Part shown: positions 23,910 to 35,759 of the stretch, piece after piece
Numbering within the stretch: position 1 is the first letter of the stretch
Layout of the letters: every line of letters begins with the position of its first letter
From: Begonia masoniana
Lineage: Eukaryota; Streptophyta; Magnoliopsida; Cucurbitales; Begoniaceae
Assembly: GCA_022432975.1 (NCBI GenBank)
Contig: CM039508.1
Location: 30,460,433-30,524,432, forward strand
Direction of reading: 5' to 3'
Length of the DNA stretch: 64,000 bases
Made by a program: the position numbers and the translations under genes
The notes under the pieces: model-generated
Databases searched by the model: none
What the model was told of the DNA's origin: nothing
What the model saw: only the letters and a program-made list of their open reading frames with translations

Positions 23910-26336
23910 TGTAACGCCCCGAGTTTTCTAAACTCAGTTCGTTACTCATAAACCCGAACATAACTAGGAAATTTTGGACCAAACTTGAAATTTCACTTGA
24001 AAGTAAAAACTCGATGTTCACTGAAACCACAACGCTAAAATTCACAGCGGAAAAAAAATCATTTAAAAACAAGCAGGGATTAAACGGGGTTGTAAATCAA
24101 TATTTGGAAATATCAATTGAAATAGTAGGAATTGGTTCGACCAAGACTTAAGCGTGGAAACGTGACAATTGTAAAAGTCAAACGCATCTGCTGCTAGACA
24201 AGGTCAACAAAAAAAAAAGAAATGAACTGAAGACTTCCACCGATGACGTTAGCCGGAAGAATCACTCTTCCAACTTCAGCCGATCGCAAAACAACAAGTT
24301 TTTGCTACTCGCATCTACCGATGACGTCAGCCGAATGAATCTTCCATCCAGCCTCTGCCGATCACAAAACGACAACTATACTTACTCACATCTTCCGGTA
24401 GATAAAATACTCGACATCATACGGTTACAAAACAACAAAAGACTTTTACCTTCATCATCGGATGGATAAATTACTCGACATCATCCGGTTACAAAACGAC
24501 AAATTTTCTACTTATATCTTCCGATGGCTTCCACTAAAGACATCATCCGATGGCTTTTACTAAAGACATCATCCGATGACTTTACTAAAGACATCTTCCG
24601 ATAGTCAACAGAACAACAACTTTATATAGCAGCTCATCGAGCATTTTCTCTCTACACAAAGAAAGCTCTGACTACCAAAAGAATTTGAGCATTTTACTAA
24701 AAATCGTTCAAAACTATTTAAATCCGTGTATTACTCCAAATTTTAGTAAAAACCACTATTAAATCCAACAGAGTATCATTATCAGAAAAGTCTCAAATTG
24801 AATTCAAACATCAAAACTACCACTGTCATAGACACTCACAACATACTTAAATTGAATCATAGTTCACTAAACCTTATCATCCACTAACACCAGTTAAACC
24901 GCCCCATCAGTTACCAGATTGTTACATAGATGCACTCCTCCAACCAGACTAGTCCTCAGCAAACTCAGTGAACACACCTGTTGACACTTGTTCACCTAAA
25001 TCACAAAACTTATCTATTAGCCTAATGCTAAGTAAGTAAAGCAATAATGAAATGTAATGCTGAAACATGAATTCTTAAATATGCAGTTTCTACTTTCTCA
25101 TCTCAGTTGCATATGCATTGTTTCTGATCTGATCCCCCTATGAAATTGGGAGTTGGATCACTTCTCCCAAAGTCATACATCCTCTCTCTTGATTAAGGGG
25201 CAGATTAGTTCACTTAACAAACTAATCTGATCCTCCTGTGAAATTAGGGTTTGGATCATTTCCCCCAAAGTCATACATCCTCTCTCATAGTTAAGGGGCA
25301 GATTAGTTCCCTTAACAACTGTTACAGTCTGTTCATTCCTTACCATGCCATTTCATGTAAATTCATTTTCGCATAAATTTTCAAAATATGATGCATGACA
25401 TACAAACATTCAAACACACACATAATCATACTGTTTTGTGATGTAAGCCCGAAGGCACAAGCAAACTTCACTTACCTGGTCTCTTGGAAATCGCTCGGCT
25501 GTAAGCTACCTTAGAAGCTCGCTCACCGTAAATTAACCAGAAGAACAAGGAAACCAGTTTGGAACTCTACTGCTTGCACATTCCCATTTATTCCCCAAGA
25601 ACCCGAACATACTCTCATCAACAGCACCCTTGAAATCCTCACATTGTACTCCCTCGGTTATCAAACTGCTAAAACACAAGAGAATGAGGAAAACTTACTT
25701 AGGTTGAAAGAGAATCGAGCAAGGAAAATTGCTGAGAAAGCTCTGCTACTCGAGCTGAAAACCCGAAGAGGAAAAGTATGAATGGTGGCGGCTACAGTGC
25801 ATTAAACCCAACCATCTTTCCTTAAATAGGTTATCATACTGTTTTGTGATGTAGGCCCGAAGGCACAAGCAAACTTCACTTACCTGGTCTCTTGGAAATC
25901 GCTCGGCTGTAAGCTACCTTAGAAGCTCGCTCACCGTAAATTAACCAGAAGAACAAGGAAACCAGTTTGGAACTCTACTGCTTGCACATTCCCATTTATT
26001 CCCCAAGAACCCGAACATACTCTCATCAACAGCACCCTTGAAATCCTCACATTGTACTCCCTCGGTTATCAAACTGCTAAAACGCAAGAGAATGAGGAAA
26101 ACTTACTTAGGTTGAAAGAGAATCGAGCAAGGAAAATTGCTTAGAGAGCTCTGCTACTCGAGCTGAAAACCCGAAGAGGAAAAGTATGAATGGTGGCGGC
26201 TACAGTGCATTAAACCCAACCATCTTTCCTTAAATAGGTTATCTACTTAAAATTTCTAATTACCCCTTATGCTCTTGCCTAGTCATCCATTAATTTAAAA
26301 GAATAGAGAATTAGTTTGATAAAACCGGGTGTTACA
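23910..26336 (-). repeat. Element B 5' LTR (2427 bp, with duplication)
   Basis: Aligns with the 3' LTR but is longer because 408 bp is duplicated in tandem (25427-25834, 25835-26242). Both duplicate units lack about 50 bp found at 18789-18838 of the 3' LTR, so the deletion came first. The LTR ends GGGTGTTACA on the plus strand at 26336. Confidence 0.93.
25427..26242 (-). repeat. 408-bp tandem duplication covering the LTR promoter
   Basis: Two units of 408 bp differ at only a few positions. Each contains the TATA-like element, the transcript start region, the first predicted exon and donor, and the conserved GTTTTGTGATGTA arm. The 5' LTR of B therefore carries two promoter/leader copies in a row. 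Confidence 0.9.
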
Positions 26337-26938
26337 GTAATAAAATACTTTTTGTTCTCTTTGTGTAATTAAATAGGCAAAGAAAACCAATCAAAAGTAA
26401 TAAGCGATAATAAAGCACCCAAAAATAATTAGATTTGCAATACCAATTTTTAGCATGGAAAACCCTAAAAATAGATAATAAAATGTCACGGGACTCATTA
26501 ACTACTTAATCAAACATTCCACTATATCACAAATAATGGGTACAACCATAGTTCTCTCTAGATCATCAAACTAGAGCCATACAAAAATTTTATCAAGACC
26601 AAACAACAATCTTAGAAGATAACAAAAAGTAAGAGAGGACAAATAGAGGGGTACAAAACTGCAGTACCATGATTACCCCATCCGACAACCTTCGAATGCT
26701 CAAAAAATGATCTCCACCATTCAAAATGTACCGCTGAATGTCATAAACACACTGTCAAAGTTTTAAACGGTCCAACGGTTGAAACTTGAGAAAACGTAAT
26801 TCTCTTCCAACTGCTCCTGAAAAAATTGAAAATTCATTTTGCTTCTCTCTTCTCTCCCATTTCTTTTGTTATCACTATAGGATTTCTTTAGGCACAAAGA
26901 CATTTTATAGTCTCAGCCCAAAATATGAGTCATGCCCA
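26337..26938 (-). repeat. Element J 5' LTR, distal piece
   Basis: Begins with the second GTAAT copy left by B and continues the J LTR ('AAAATACTTTTTG...') to a sense start near TGGGCATGAC at 26938. It aligns with 13145-13733. Confidence 0.87.
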
Positions 26939-26940
26939 AT

Positions 26941-27245
26941 AGCTACCTCCCCCACTCATTCACTAACTCAGTAAGAACCAGAATATTTGAGGCGAGTTTC
27001 TTAGAAGTTTGATGAGCTTTCTAAGAGTTGTTTGTAGGGCTGAAGCTTAAGATAAACCCAATCATCTACACTAAATTGTCATTTGGTATGATGTTAATCA
27101 ATTTAAACCTTCATTATACTTTGGGCTTAATCAATGTTCTCCAATGGTAAGCGATCCATAAAGTGACAGTTAGCTAAAAATTGGTCTGCCACTGCGGTGT
27201 CTATCAGTTAAAACACTGGCTCAAAACCTGATTTTCACTGTCATC
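26941..27245 (-). pseudogene. Chromovirus A integrase C-terminus, 5' half
   Basis: The minus strand reads DDWVYLKLQPYKQ, then RLKYSGSY and GEVA, matching the gypsy integrase 'GDWVYLKLQPYRQ...K..GPF.V..R.G.VAYKL'. It stops at the VA/YK step where J inserted and resumes at 13093. Several stops are present. Confidence 0.75.
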
Positions 27246-27341
27246 TTCGAATGGTGTTCAAGACATCATGGAAAATGAATAATCACGATCGCTTTGATAG
27301 GGTCCATGTGTTAGTGGAATGGAAAAAGGTGAGAACAATGT

Positions 27342-28137
27342 ATGATTTTGTATGAGGGTGTAGAGCTTGCTAGAAAAACAACTGGATGTACAAGTCATAA
27401 TCCAATGGTCGGGTGTGTAATTCTCAAAGATGGTAAAGTTGTTGGTGAAGGCTTTCACCCAAAAGCTGGTCAACCTCATGCAGAGGTAATGAAAAATAGG
27501 TTGCCTCTTTGCATAATACTTCCATTGCTATTCTAAACCAGTTGTTGCACCTATTATTTTTCTTTTGTTGAGTTCATTGATGTGATATATGAAAATTCAC
27601 TGAAGCGGTCAAAAGGAAATTCTTAGGATGAAAGAGTCTCTTCTTAACATGATGTACGTCATTATAATTGAAAGAAATGTTCATGATATGAGATTGAGTT
27701 TCTTTGGACTTTCAAATTTGCATATAAATAACCTTACCTATATTAATTATAGAGTAGGTTTTAATTATATACTTATAGTTGTGAGTATTTTATGTTGTGC
27801 AACTATCTTAACATCTAGGATTATAGTTTGCTATGAACAGGTGTTTGCTGTAAGAGATGCAGGGGATTTGGCAAAAAATGTCATTGCATGTCTCTTTATA
27901 ACCATGCAACCATTATAGGAGAACAGCGCCTTGTACTGAAGCATGATCAAAGCTCAAGAGAAAAAGGTAGTTGTTTGAACGGTGGATCTGAACCCAATTG
28001 TGGCTTCAAAGAGGGTGGAACGATTGAAGGGATGCGTGCATTTATGTTTATGACGGAGGTCAAGAAGAACTATGTAAGAAGCTCAATGAAGCTTACATTC
28101 ATCAAATACTAACCGGAGAGCTCGTTGTTACTCAAAG
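27342..28137 (+). pseudogene. PYRD: PYRD-like riboflavin deaminase gene fragment
   Basis: Exon 27342-27486 encodes [20 protein letters not shown], then [14 protein letters not shown] with the zinc/catalytic HAE motif. A GT...AG intron follows (27487-27840). Exon 27841-28137 continues VFAVRDAGDLAKN, then in shifted frames PCNHYRRTAPCTEA (PC...C zinc ligands) and EELCKKLNEAYIHQILTGE. These match plant diaminohydroxyphosphoribosylaminopyrimidine deaminase of riboflavin synthesis. A frameshift, two stops and loss of the rest make it non-functional. The kept intron shows it came through DNA, not as a processed copy. No start exon or C-terminal domain was found. Confidence 0.85.
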
Positions 28138-28360
28138 GTAAAATAATTGATACTAGAGATATAGTCATACGTGATACTATAATACTGGATTCAGCCAAAA
28201 TGATCACATTCCCAAAACTTGACAGTTTGATGACAATAAGATTTTCTTTTGAGGAACTTGGAAGGATGGTGAGAAATTAGATTTTCAAGCTAAGTAATAC
28301 ATCCCATCAAATCTTTGAAGGTAGCAGATTTGTTGTTTGTATATAAATTTAAACACTTTC
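28138..28360. other. Spacer between PYRD fragment and solo LTR E
   Basis: No feature recognised. It starts with the donor-like GTAAAATA after the PYRD exon and ends with CTTTC (28356-28360), the left TSD of E. Confidence 0.6.
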
Positions 28361-28738
28361 TGTAACGCCTCGAAAACCCACCCGGATTCCCCGGTGCGCA
28401 CAGGGACTGCTCAGATACCATAACTGAACTAAACAACTCCCGTTTGACTACTACCTCCTCCCCTTTAACTACTAACGCAAAGAATCCATTTTAATTAAAC
28501 AGACGCAGTGAAATTTAAAGCTAAGTCTTCTGAAGCTCTCTTGTGTCTTACCTAGCTGCCTATACGCACTAATTATGCTGAATCATAATCGTTAAGCACC
28601 ACGGCATCCTCCCCAAAAATTTCGACAGAGTAACGCCTAAAAATGGCGCCCCCAAAATGCTAAGTATCTGCAAACAAATCAAATCCTCAAACAGATCCAG
28701 AATACTCCTACTCAACTAACCAGCATACGAAATTTTCA
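28361..28738 (-). repeat. Solo LTR E, first piece
   Basis: Aligns with 55620-55915 of G: shared TACCTAGCTGCC, 'GCACCACGGC(A/G)TCCT' and 'TAACGCCT' stretches. Ends at GAAATTTTCA where D begins. Confidence 0.88.
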
Positions 28739-30496
28739 TGTAACACCCGGCTTTACGAAATTTGAATTATTCCAATATAAATGGTACTTTTGTAAATACG
28801 TTAAACTAAGTCCATTTTGCAAACGAAAAGTTTTAACGGAGCCCTAATAATAAATTAGAATTTATGGTGAAATATGAGAATTTGAAGAAATCGGATCGTT
28901 AGTTAAATAACGAGATAATTGGAGAAACAAATAGAAATAAAAAGGAGGGGCAAATAAGTAATTTCACAGGTCAAATTTTAATAAAAATCACAATTTTTCC
29001 TCTCCTCCCTCACACTTACGTGATTTCCTACATTTTCACCCTCCTTCAGCGACGATTTCTCCCTCCCGTGCGTTTCTCTTCAACGCCGACCATTCTCCTC
29101 CTCCGGCAACTCAACACTTCACGTTTCCTTCTCCTTCCTCGACTCTAGGTAATATTCTATGCTTTAGGAACGTTAAATTTCAGTTTTCGCGGAGTTATAC
29201 AGTTAGGGTTCGTTTAGGGTTTTGTAAAAAATGTGGAGTAGAGTTCGAAATTGATAAGTTTAGTATAAATGCGCCTCAAATGGCTGTATTTATGATTATT
29301 GGTGAAAGTTTGATGGTTTAATAGAGGTTGCTGAGCAGTTTGGTGGTTGGAAGGTTTAAAAACCATTAATGGGGGTTAGGAAGTTCACGAGCACAAGTTG
29401 CTCGATAAAATGCCTCAATGAGGTAATTTAGAGTTTAGGAGATTTTCTTTAGCTAGGAGTTTGTAATTTTCTAAACTCGATAGTTTGGAATTGATTTAAA
29501 TGACGAATGTTGTACATTGCCTTAGGTAAACAACGCTCGTGGATAGAGCTCGGTGTGCAACTAACACGAGGTAAGTCTTCGTGATTTGTTTGGCCGTCTT
29601 GGCCTACACCATAAGAATGTATGTTAAATTGAGGAATTGGAGATATATTGCGTTCAGGTAGTTACTTTTAGGTTTGGTTAGGTTGTTAATTGTTAAGTTT
29701 ATTGTTTGTATGTTTCTATTTGTTTCTATTTCGTTCATGGCATAATATTTGTTCATGCATCATTGTTTTCGAAAAGAGCATTAAAAGGAATTTCTATGCA
29801 TATTTTTACAAAACGAAAAGGTAAATGAATGTAATAAAGGTCACGTCGGTGGCGGTGGTTCAGACATGGCTATCAGGTGAAGCATGTTTTTCCCTGGTTA
29901 GATACGAGGGGCTATCCAATCGACGAATGTGCCGCCCCTATCTAGCGAGAGCGAAGCCCCGGTGACATGAATGAAATGATTAGCGAAAAGGTAGGACGCA
30001 TGATTTATGAACTGTACATGCATAGCATTGGCATGCAGGTGCATTCACGTAGATTTACTGAGCATCTAGCTCACGTTTTTGTTTCTATGGTGTAGGTGAT
30101 TTTGAGACAGATGAGGAAGATGTCCCTCCGCTTAAAGTATGAGCACGTTGAAGGAGGATGGCCCGTGGGTTTGCGCTGGCAGTCGGTGCGTAATTTTGAC
30201 CGTGGGGACGTAGGTAAACGTTTTAAGGAATTGATAGATAGGATATAAGAAACTGTATAGTTGAACATTTTAGGATGCTTGGATCTGCCTAGATATTGTT
30301 TTGTAATGTTTTGATATTTTCAAACAGGAGGAAATGTTAAACTTTTAAATGGAACCACGCAGTTTGTTTTTACAAAATTTTGTTACGTTTTAATTATGTT
30401 TTGAGTCGATTTTTGGGCGATTGAGGTGTATAGTGAAAACGTTATAATGTTTAAAATTTCCGCTTAAACATTATAGGGTTTACTTAGGTCGTTATA
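28739..30496 (+). repeat. Element D 5' LTR (1758 bp)
   Basis: Begins TGTAACACCCGG; the end GTTATA is a mutated GTTACA. Predicted donor at 29149, micro-exon 29526-29570 (after CCTTAG, before GTAAGT), inverted repeat CCTACACCATA (29603-29613) with TATGGTGTAGG (30086-30096) ending at the acceptor. Confidence 0.92.
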
Positions 30497-30500
30497 GTTA

Positions 30501-30512
30501 TGGTATCAGAGC
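30501..30512 (+). other. Primer binding site of element D
   Basis: TGGTATCAGAGC, four bases after the LTR end, complementary to tRNA-iMet. Confidence 0.9.
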
Positions 30513-30660
30513 CCTTGGGTTTTAAAAACGGCTCTGTAGACTGCTCGACTGCGCAGCCGCTACACGGACATCCTTCATCAACTGTAAGTACGTTTAATTG
30601 CTTTATTCAAATTTGATTTCTTAGGATTATTTGTTTTAACTTTTATACGAGTTATAGAAA

Positions 30661-31565
30661 ATAGTTCGAGGTAGAGACGCCCGAGACGATGCCTTAGATA
30701 GGCTGACTGATTTGCTGGACCGTCTGGCTTAGCATATGGACCGGCAAGTACAACAGATTGAGAGCCTACTGAACCGGGAGAATCAGAGTACCCGGGATAT
30801 AGTAATTCCAGACAACCACAACATGGAGAGATTTCAAAAGCTAAGGCCTCCAATATTTAACGGACAATCTACGGACCCCTCTATTGCTGAGGAGTGGTTT
30901 CGAACGATGGAGGACATGTTGGCATATGCCAAAGTGGACAATGCTGAGAAGGTCGCGTGCGTCACATTCCACCTGGCATTGGATGCTCGATCTTGGTGGG
31001 ATTCTGTTAAGGTGACGACGGACGTGGCACTGATGAGGTGGGAACGGTTTAAGACCGTGTTCTTTGATAAGTATTTCAGCCGTACAGTGAGGACGACAAA
31101 GAGAGTTGAGTTTACGCAGCTAAAGTAGACCAATACAGTTGCGGAGTACATCAGGAAGTTTGAAGCTTTATTCCGATTCGCACCGCGCCTAGTCAGCGAT
31201 AATGAGGACAAGGTGCAACAATTTATGGATGGACTAAATTGGGAGATTCAGAAGAACCTTATAGTATCCGGCATTCTAGATGTGCCCTACGAGGACATCG
31301 CAGCGAGAGCCTTGGAGTTTGAGGATGCAGAGTTGGCATGTGTTAAGCCGAGGGAGCCTGTTAAGGGCTTCTTTTGGGAGATCCAGCCTCAGGTACGGAA
31401 TAGGGGTTGGCAACCTAGAGGGCAATAGTCACAACAACAACAACAAAGAGGCGTCAAAATGCCTCATGAAGGATGAAATGATCAGGGCAAAGGGAAGCAA
31501 GTTCAAGGGGCTGCTTAGAAGCCTGTTTGTTTTAAGTGCCAGAAAGAACATTTTGGCGAGTGTCG
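30661..31565 (+). pseudogene. gag: Tekay-like Gag of element D, several stops
   Basis: Open pieces carry RFQKLRPPIFNGQSTDPSIAEEW, FHLALDARSWWDSV and FEALFRFAPR, the same Gag fold as B and H but clearly diverged. In-frame TAG codons at 31126-31128, after LAEHM-type N-terminal residues, and after QPRGQ all look like former CAG/CAA codons. A poly-Gln patch (about 31430-31445) precedes the zinc-knuckle region. Confidence 0.86.
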
Positions 31566-31566
31566 G

Positions 31567-32145
31567 TTGGGTACCAACAGCTGTTTTAGATGCGGAGAGG
31601 TTGACCATTATATTATGAACTACCCGCTATTGGACCGAAATCAGCCAGGCAGAAATCAACAGGGCAGAGATCAACGAAGAGTTATGCCGAGGATCTTCGC
31701 ATTTATTGAGCCTAGAGATGTCGACGATGAGGCACATCCATCTGTCATAGCAGGTACTATTCTAATCATGGGTGTGCCAGTATTTTCTTTGATAGATACG
31801 GGAGCTACCAACTCCTGCAATTCAACTGCTTGCATGATTAGATTGGGGCTAGTATCTAAGTTGGCTGAGTATGAGTATAGAGTGATACTGCCTTCGGGAG
31901 CTCTTATGCAGTCGGATCGTGTCTTCCAAGGCAACGTTGTCTCGGTGGGGATTAATACCCTCTATGCTTGTCTGATAGTTATGAGCATTGAGCGGTACGA
32001 TCTAATTTTAGGGATGGATTGGCTTTCACGTCACTTCGCCACCATTGACTGTCGATCTAGGTTGGTAACTTTTCGGCCTCCGGATAAGGACTAGTTCTCA
32101 TATCAGGCGCTAAATAGGTCAAGTGGGTCACCTATTTCTTACTCT
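31567..32145 (+). pseudogene. Zinc knuckle and protease of element D
   Basis: One knuckle (CFRCGEVDHYIMNY, last Cys lost) is preceded by another in a shifted frame. Protease active site LIDTGATNS at about 31790, then [12 protein letters not shown] LILGMDWLSRH. A stop (32092-32094) follows PDKD, after which the frame continues to RT. Confidence 0.85.
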
Positions 32146-33723
32146 ATGAAGGTTCAAGAGCAGTTTAAGGGTGAATGCTCTGTTTATCTGGCTACCGTGA
32201 TTAATACTCAGTTACTCAGCGAAGTAAAACTAGAGGACCTTCCAGTAGTTAGAGATTTCTCTGAGATTTTTCTTGACGATCTTCCCGGATTACCGCTGGA
32301 CAGAGAGATCGAGTTTGTGATTGATGTGTATCCAGGCTCTGCGCCTGTGTCAAAGAATCCTTACAGATTAGCACCTGCTGAATTAAAAGAGCTGAAGTCT
32401 CAGTTAGAGGAGTTGTTAGATAAGGGGTTTATCTGACCTAGCTTTTCTCCCTGGGGTGCGCCAGTGCTGTTTGTGAAGAAAAATGACAGAACTTTCAGAA
32501 TGTGCGTTGACTACAGAGAGTTGAATAAACTAACGGTGAAGAATAAGTATCCACTGCCCCGGATTGATGACCTGTTTGATCAACTGCAGGGTGCCCGAGT
32601 ATTTTTGAGGATAGACCTACGCTCGGGTTATCATCATTTGAAGGTCCAGAGGGAAGATGTTCAGAAAACGGCTTTCCGAAAAAGGTACGGACATTACGAA
32701 TTTCTTGTGATGTCTTTTGGACTTACGAATGCTCCTGCAGCTTTTATGGATTTGATGAACCGTGTATTAAAGGAGTATCTAGACAAGTTTGTCGTCGTCT
32801 TCATTTATGACGTCTTAATCTATTCGAAGACAAAGGAAGAGCACGAGGAGCATTTGCGAATTGTTCTGAAGATCCTATGCCAACATCAATTGTATCCGAA
32901 GTTTTATAAGTGCAAGTTTTGTCTAGATCAGATTAGTTTTCTTGGCCATATCATCTCCCAAGAGGGAATTTCGGTGGATCCGACAAAGATTGAAGCTGTC
33001 AGAGATTGGCCACAGCCTAAAAACGTGCGAGAGGTACGTGGATTTCATGGTTTGCCTGGATATTACAGGAAATTCATTGAGGGATTTTCAAAGATAGCGG
33101 TCCCTCTATCCCGCTTGACGAGAAAAAATGAAAAGTTTGTATGGTCGCCTACTTGTGAAAAGAGCTTTGTGGAGCTGAAACAGAGATTGACTACAGCTCC
33201 AGTTTTGACACTACCAGTTGAGGGTGATAAGTTCAGTATTTACTGTGATGCCTCAAGAGTTGAACTGGGAAGTGTATTGATGCAGGAAGGCAGGGTCATT
33301 GCTTATGCTTCTAGACAGTTGAAGCCATATGAGCAAAATTATCCGACACACGACCTTGAGCTTGCAGCGGTTGTCTTTGCGTTAAAAATCTGGAGACACT
33401 ATCCGTATGGACAGCAGTGTGCGGTGTTCTCAGATCACAAGAGCTTAAAGTATCTGTTTACACAAAAAGAGTTGAACATGTGGCAAAGAAGGTGGTTGGA
33501 GTTCGTTAAAGATTATGACTTTGAAATTAAATACCATCTAGGGAAGGCAAACAAAGTCGCTGATGCCTTGAACAGAAGACCTATTGCGAGTCAGCCTTTG
33601 CTTGCAGCGATGTTAGTGACGTTGAGGTTTGAGATGGAGAAGTTTGATGTAGAGATTGTGGCAGAATTGTCCAGTATGCTCACCAACATTTCTCTTAGAC
33701 CGACGATTTTAGACAGAATATGA
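32146..33723 (+). pseudogene. pol: RT-RNase H of element D, catalytic Asp lost
   Basis: The RT N-terminal piece ends at a TGA (32434-32436) replacing an Arg codon. RT continues [31 protein letters not shown] and [10 protein letters not shown]. The catalytic motif reads FIYDVLIYS instead of FIDD, so the first catalytic Asp is Tyr. RNase H follows ([35 protein letters not shown]). Confidence 0.92.
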
Positions 33724-33741
33724 GAAGCTCAACAGAACGAT

Positions 33742-34586
33742 TTGGAGTGTGAAAGGCATCGAATGAGCATGATATCTAAAGGTTCGTCTGACTTCAACCT
33801 GACGAATGATGGAGTATTAAAATTTAGGCACAGGTGGTACGTGCCTAGCAATGATGAGCTAAAAAGGGAGATCTTAACTGAGGCACACTCCTCGGCATAT
33901 TTGGTGCATCCAGGAAGCACGAAAATGTATAGAGATCTGAGGCAACACTTCTGGTTGCTGAACATGAAGAGAGAGATTGCCAGATATGTGGAAACCTGCC
34001 TGAATTGCCAACAGGTTAAGGCAGAGCATCAAAGGCCAGCCGGAACCTTAAAGCCACTGCCTATTCCGGAGTGGAAATGAGAGCAAATCTCCACGGATTT
34101 CATAGTTGGACTCCCGAGAATGACAAAGGGGCACAATGGTATATGGGTGATTATGGACCGTTTGACAAAGACGGCCCACTTCCTGCTAGTGAAGATGACC
34201 TATCTATGGATCAGCTAGCTGAGCTGTATGTGCAGAAGATCGTCAGACTACACGGAGTGCCCATCTCTATTGTTTCTGATAGAGATGCCAGATTTACTTC
34301 GAAGTTCTGGAAGAGTCGACATAAGGCTATAGGAACTCAGCTGAATTTTAGCACGGCATTTCATCCTCAGACTGATGGACAGAAAGAAAGAACAAATCAG
34401 ATTCTTGAGGATATGCTCAGAGCTTGCGTGCTAGAGTTTCAGGGCTCGTGGAGCCGATATTTACCATTGATTGAGTTTTCATACAACAACAGCTTCCAGT
34501 CTACTATTGGCATGGCTTCGTATGAGGCGTTATATGGTCAAAAATGTAGGTCTCCGCTATATTGGGATGAGGTAGGCGAGGCTAGC
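33742..34586 (+). pseudogene. int: Integrase of element D, first part
   Basis: Zinc-binding H-H-C-C (AHSSAYLVHPGSTKMYRDL...CLNCQQVKAEHQRPAG), a Trp-to-stop at 34078-34080, a frameshift near 34195, then the core SDRDARFTSKFW and FHPQTDGQKERTNQ, through YWDEVGEA. Here F1 entered (TSD CTAGC). Confidence 0.9.
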
Positions 34587-34816
34587 TGTAACGCCCTCGA
34601 ACCCGCCCCGGCTTGGTGCGCTACTTTGCTAACTCAACTCGCGTTTAAAACAAAGTTTAAAATAATTTTCGATGAAATTTTGTCTCGGTGTTCGGGTTTT
34701 TCGAACCCTCAAAAATATGTAGAAAAACATTTATAAAATACGTACAAAAGGTATCGAAAAGTATAAGGTTCAAACTGGGTTCAAATAAGCGTCGAAATAG
34801 TAAAAATCGGTTTTCG

Positions 34817-35020
34817 GTCGACACCTCAAAGTAGTGGCCGACCACAACAAGGTTCTGGTTTCAGTTTGCACTGAGATCGGTCGACACCTTACATCAGGGG
34901 TCGACACCTTGTCTGGCACTGGTCGACCCCTTGCTAAAAGGGTCGACACCTAATTGCCTCTGGTTTCATTCATGAAGGAAAGCGGTCGACACCTTGCCTG
35001 AGGTGTCGACCCCTTGACTG
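34817..35020 (-). repeat. GTCGACACC array in solo LTR F1
   Basis: About seven GGTCGACACC or GGTCGACCCC motifs at roughly 20-45 bp spacing, several in head-to-head pairs. Core GTCGAC is a perfect palindrome. The nearest edge is 230 bp from the LTR's sense end. Confidence 0.82.
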
Positions 35021-35759
35021 GTTCTGGTTTACCCCTGCAGCACAACTCCCCAGCCCAGCGCCAGCCTTAACCACCAGCGCACCTATTCTACTTTTTCTCA
35101 TTTTTCTTTGAGCCATACACTTTCAAATTTCCTAAAATTTTTACCATACATTCCCGACACTCCCGACTCCGTGCCCCGTAAAAATCTCAGAAAATTGAAT
35201 TAAAACGGTCAATAAAAAAATAGAGAAAATAAACCCGACGTTATTTGTTTTAAAATCAAAATGAGCGGCATAACGCCTAAAACTTCCACAAACCCAAAGC
35301 CTGAAAATAGACATTTATAAAATCATCTTTTATACAGACAAATCCCATTAAACAACCACATTATTTTTACAAACTCCAGATAGGTAAAAACTATATAATG
35401 CAAAATACCACTCTACCCATATCTTTCCGAATATCATGGTCGAGACGCCCCGACAACTGCCTGAACCGGCATACAGCATACATTAACGACTGCGTCCCAA
35501 TCCTAGCTTTCCTCGTAGCTCTAACCTGTACTCCTGTCGTTACCTACACCACAGAACACACACACACACGTAAGCTTATTCTTAGCAAGTAGGGGATAAC
35601 AAATATAAAACTATGCCTAAAGCTCACACAACCATAACACATACAATTTCCACTCGCTCTGTTATTCTTGTTTCGTTTTCTTTGCATTGTTCTATCATAG
35701 AACCCCTCACCAGTGCTAACCTCGCACCTTCACGCGACTAAGCGACTCCCATAGAGTCC

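Larger units (their letters stand above)
17175..26336 (-). mobile_element. Element B: full-length Tekay/Del-like gypsy
   Basis: Perfect 5-bp TSD GTAAT (17170-17174 and 26337-26341), LTRs on both sides, a PBS and a polypurine tract, and gag, protease, RT, RNase H and integrase in chromovirus order on the minus strand. The large LTRs and the integrase tail (SMEGIHSMFHVSML... then VKV.W) match the Tekay/Del lineage. Stops and a frameshift disable it. It inserted in J's 5' LTR. Confidence 0.95.
13094..26938 (-). mobile_element. Element J: degraded Ty1/copia, split by B
   Basis: LTRs at 13094-13733 and 17122-17174 plus 26342-26938 (interrupted by B) flank a broken copia interior (13734-17121) in the copia order gag, protease, integrase, RT on the minus strand. 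It inserted into chromovirus A. The flanks are only approximately duplicated (TAGCT/TGGCT in minus orientation), fitting its age. RNase H is missing. Confidence 0.88.
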
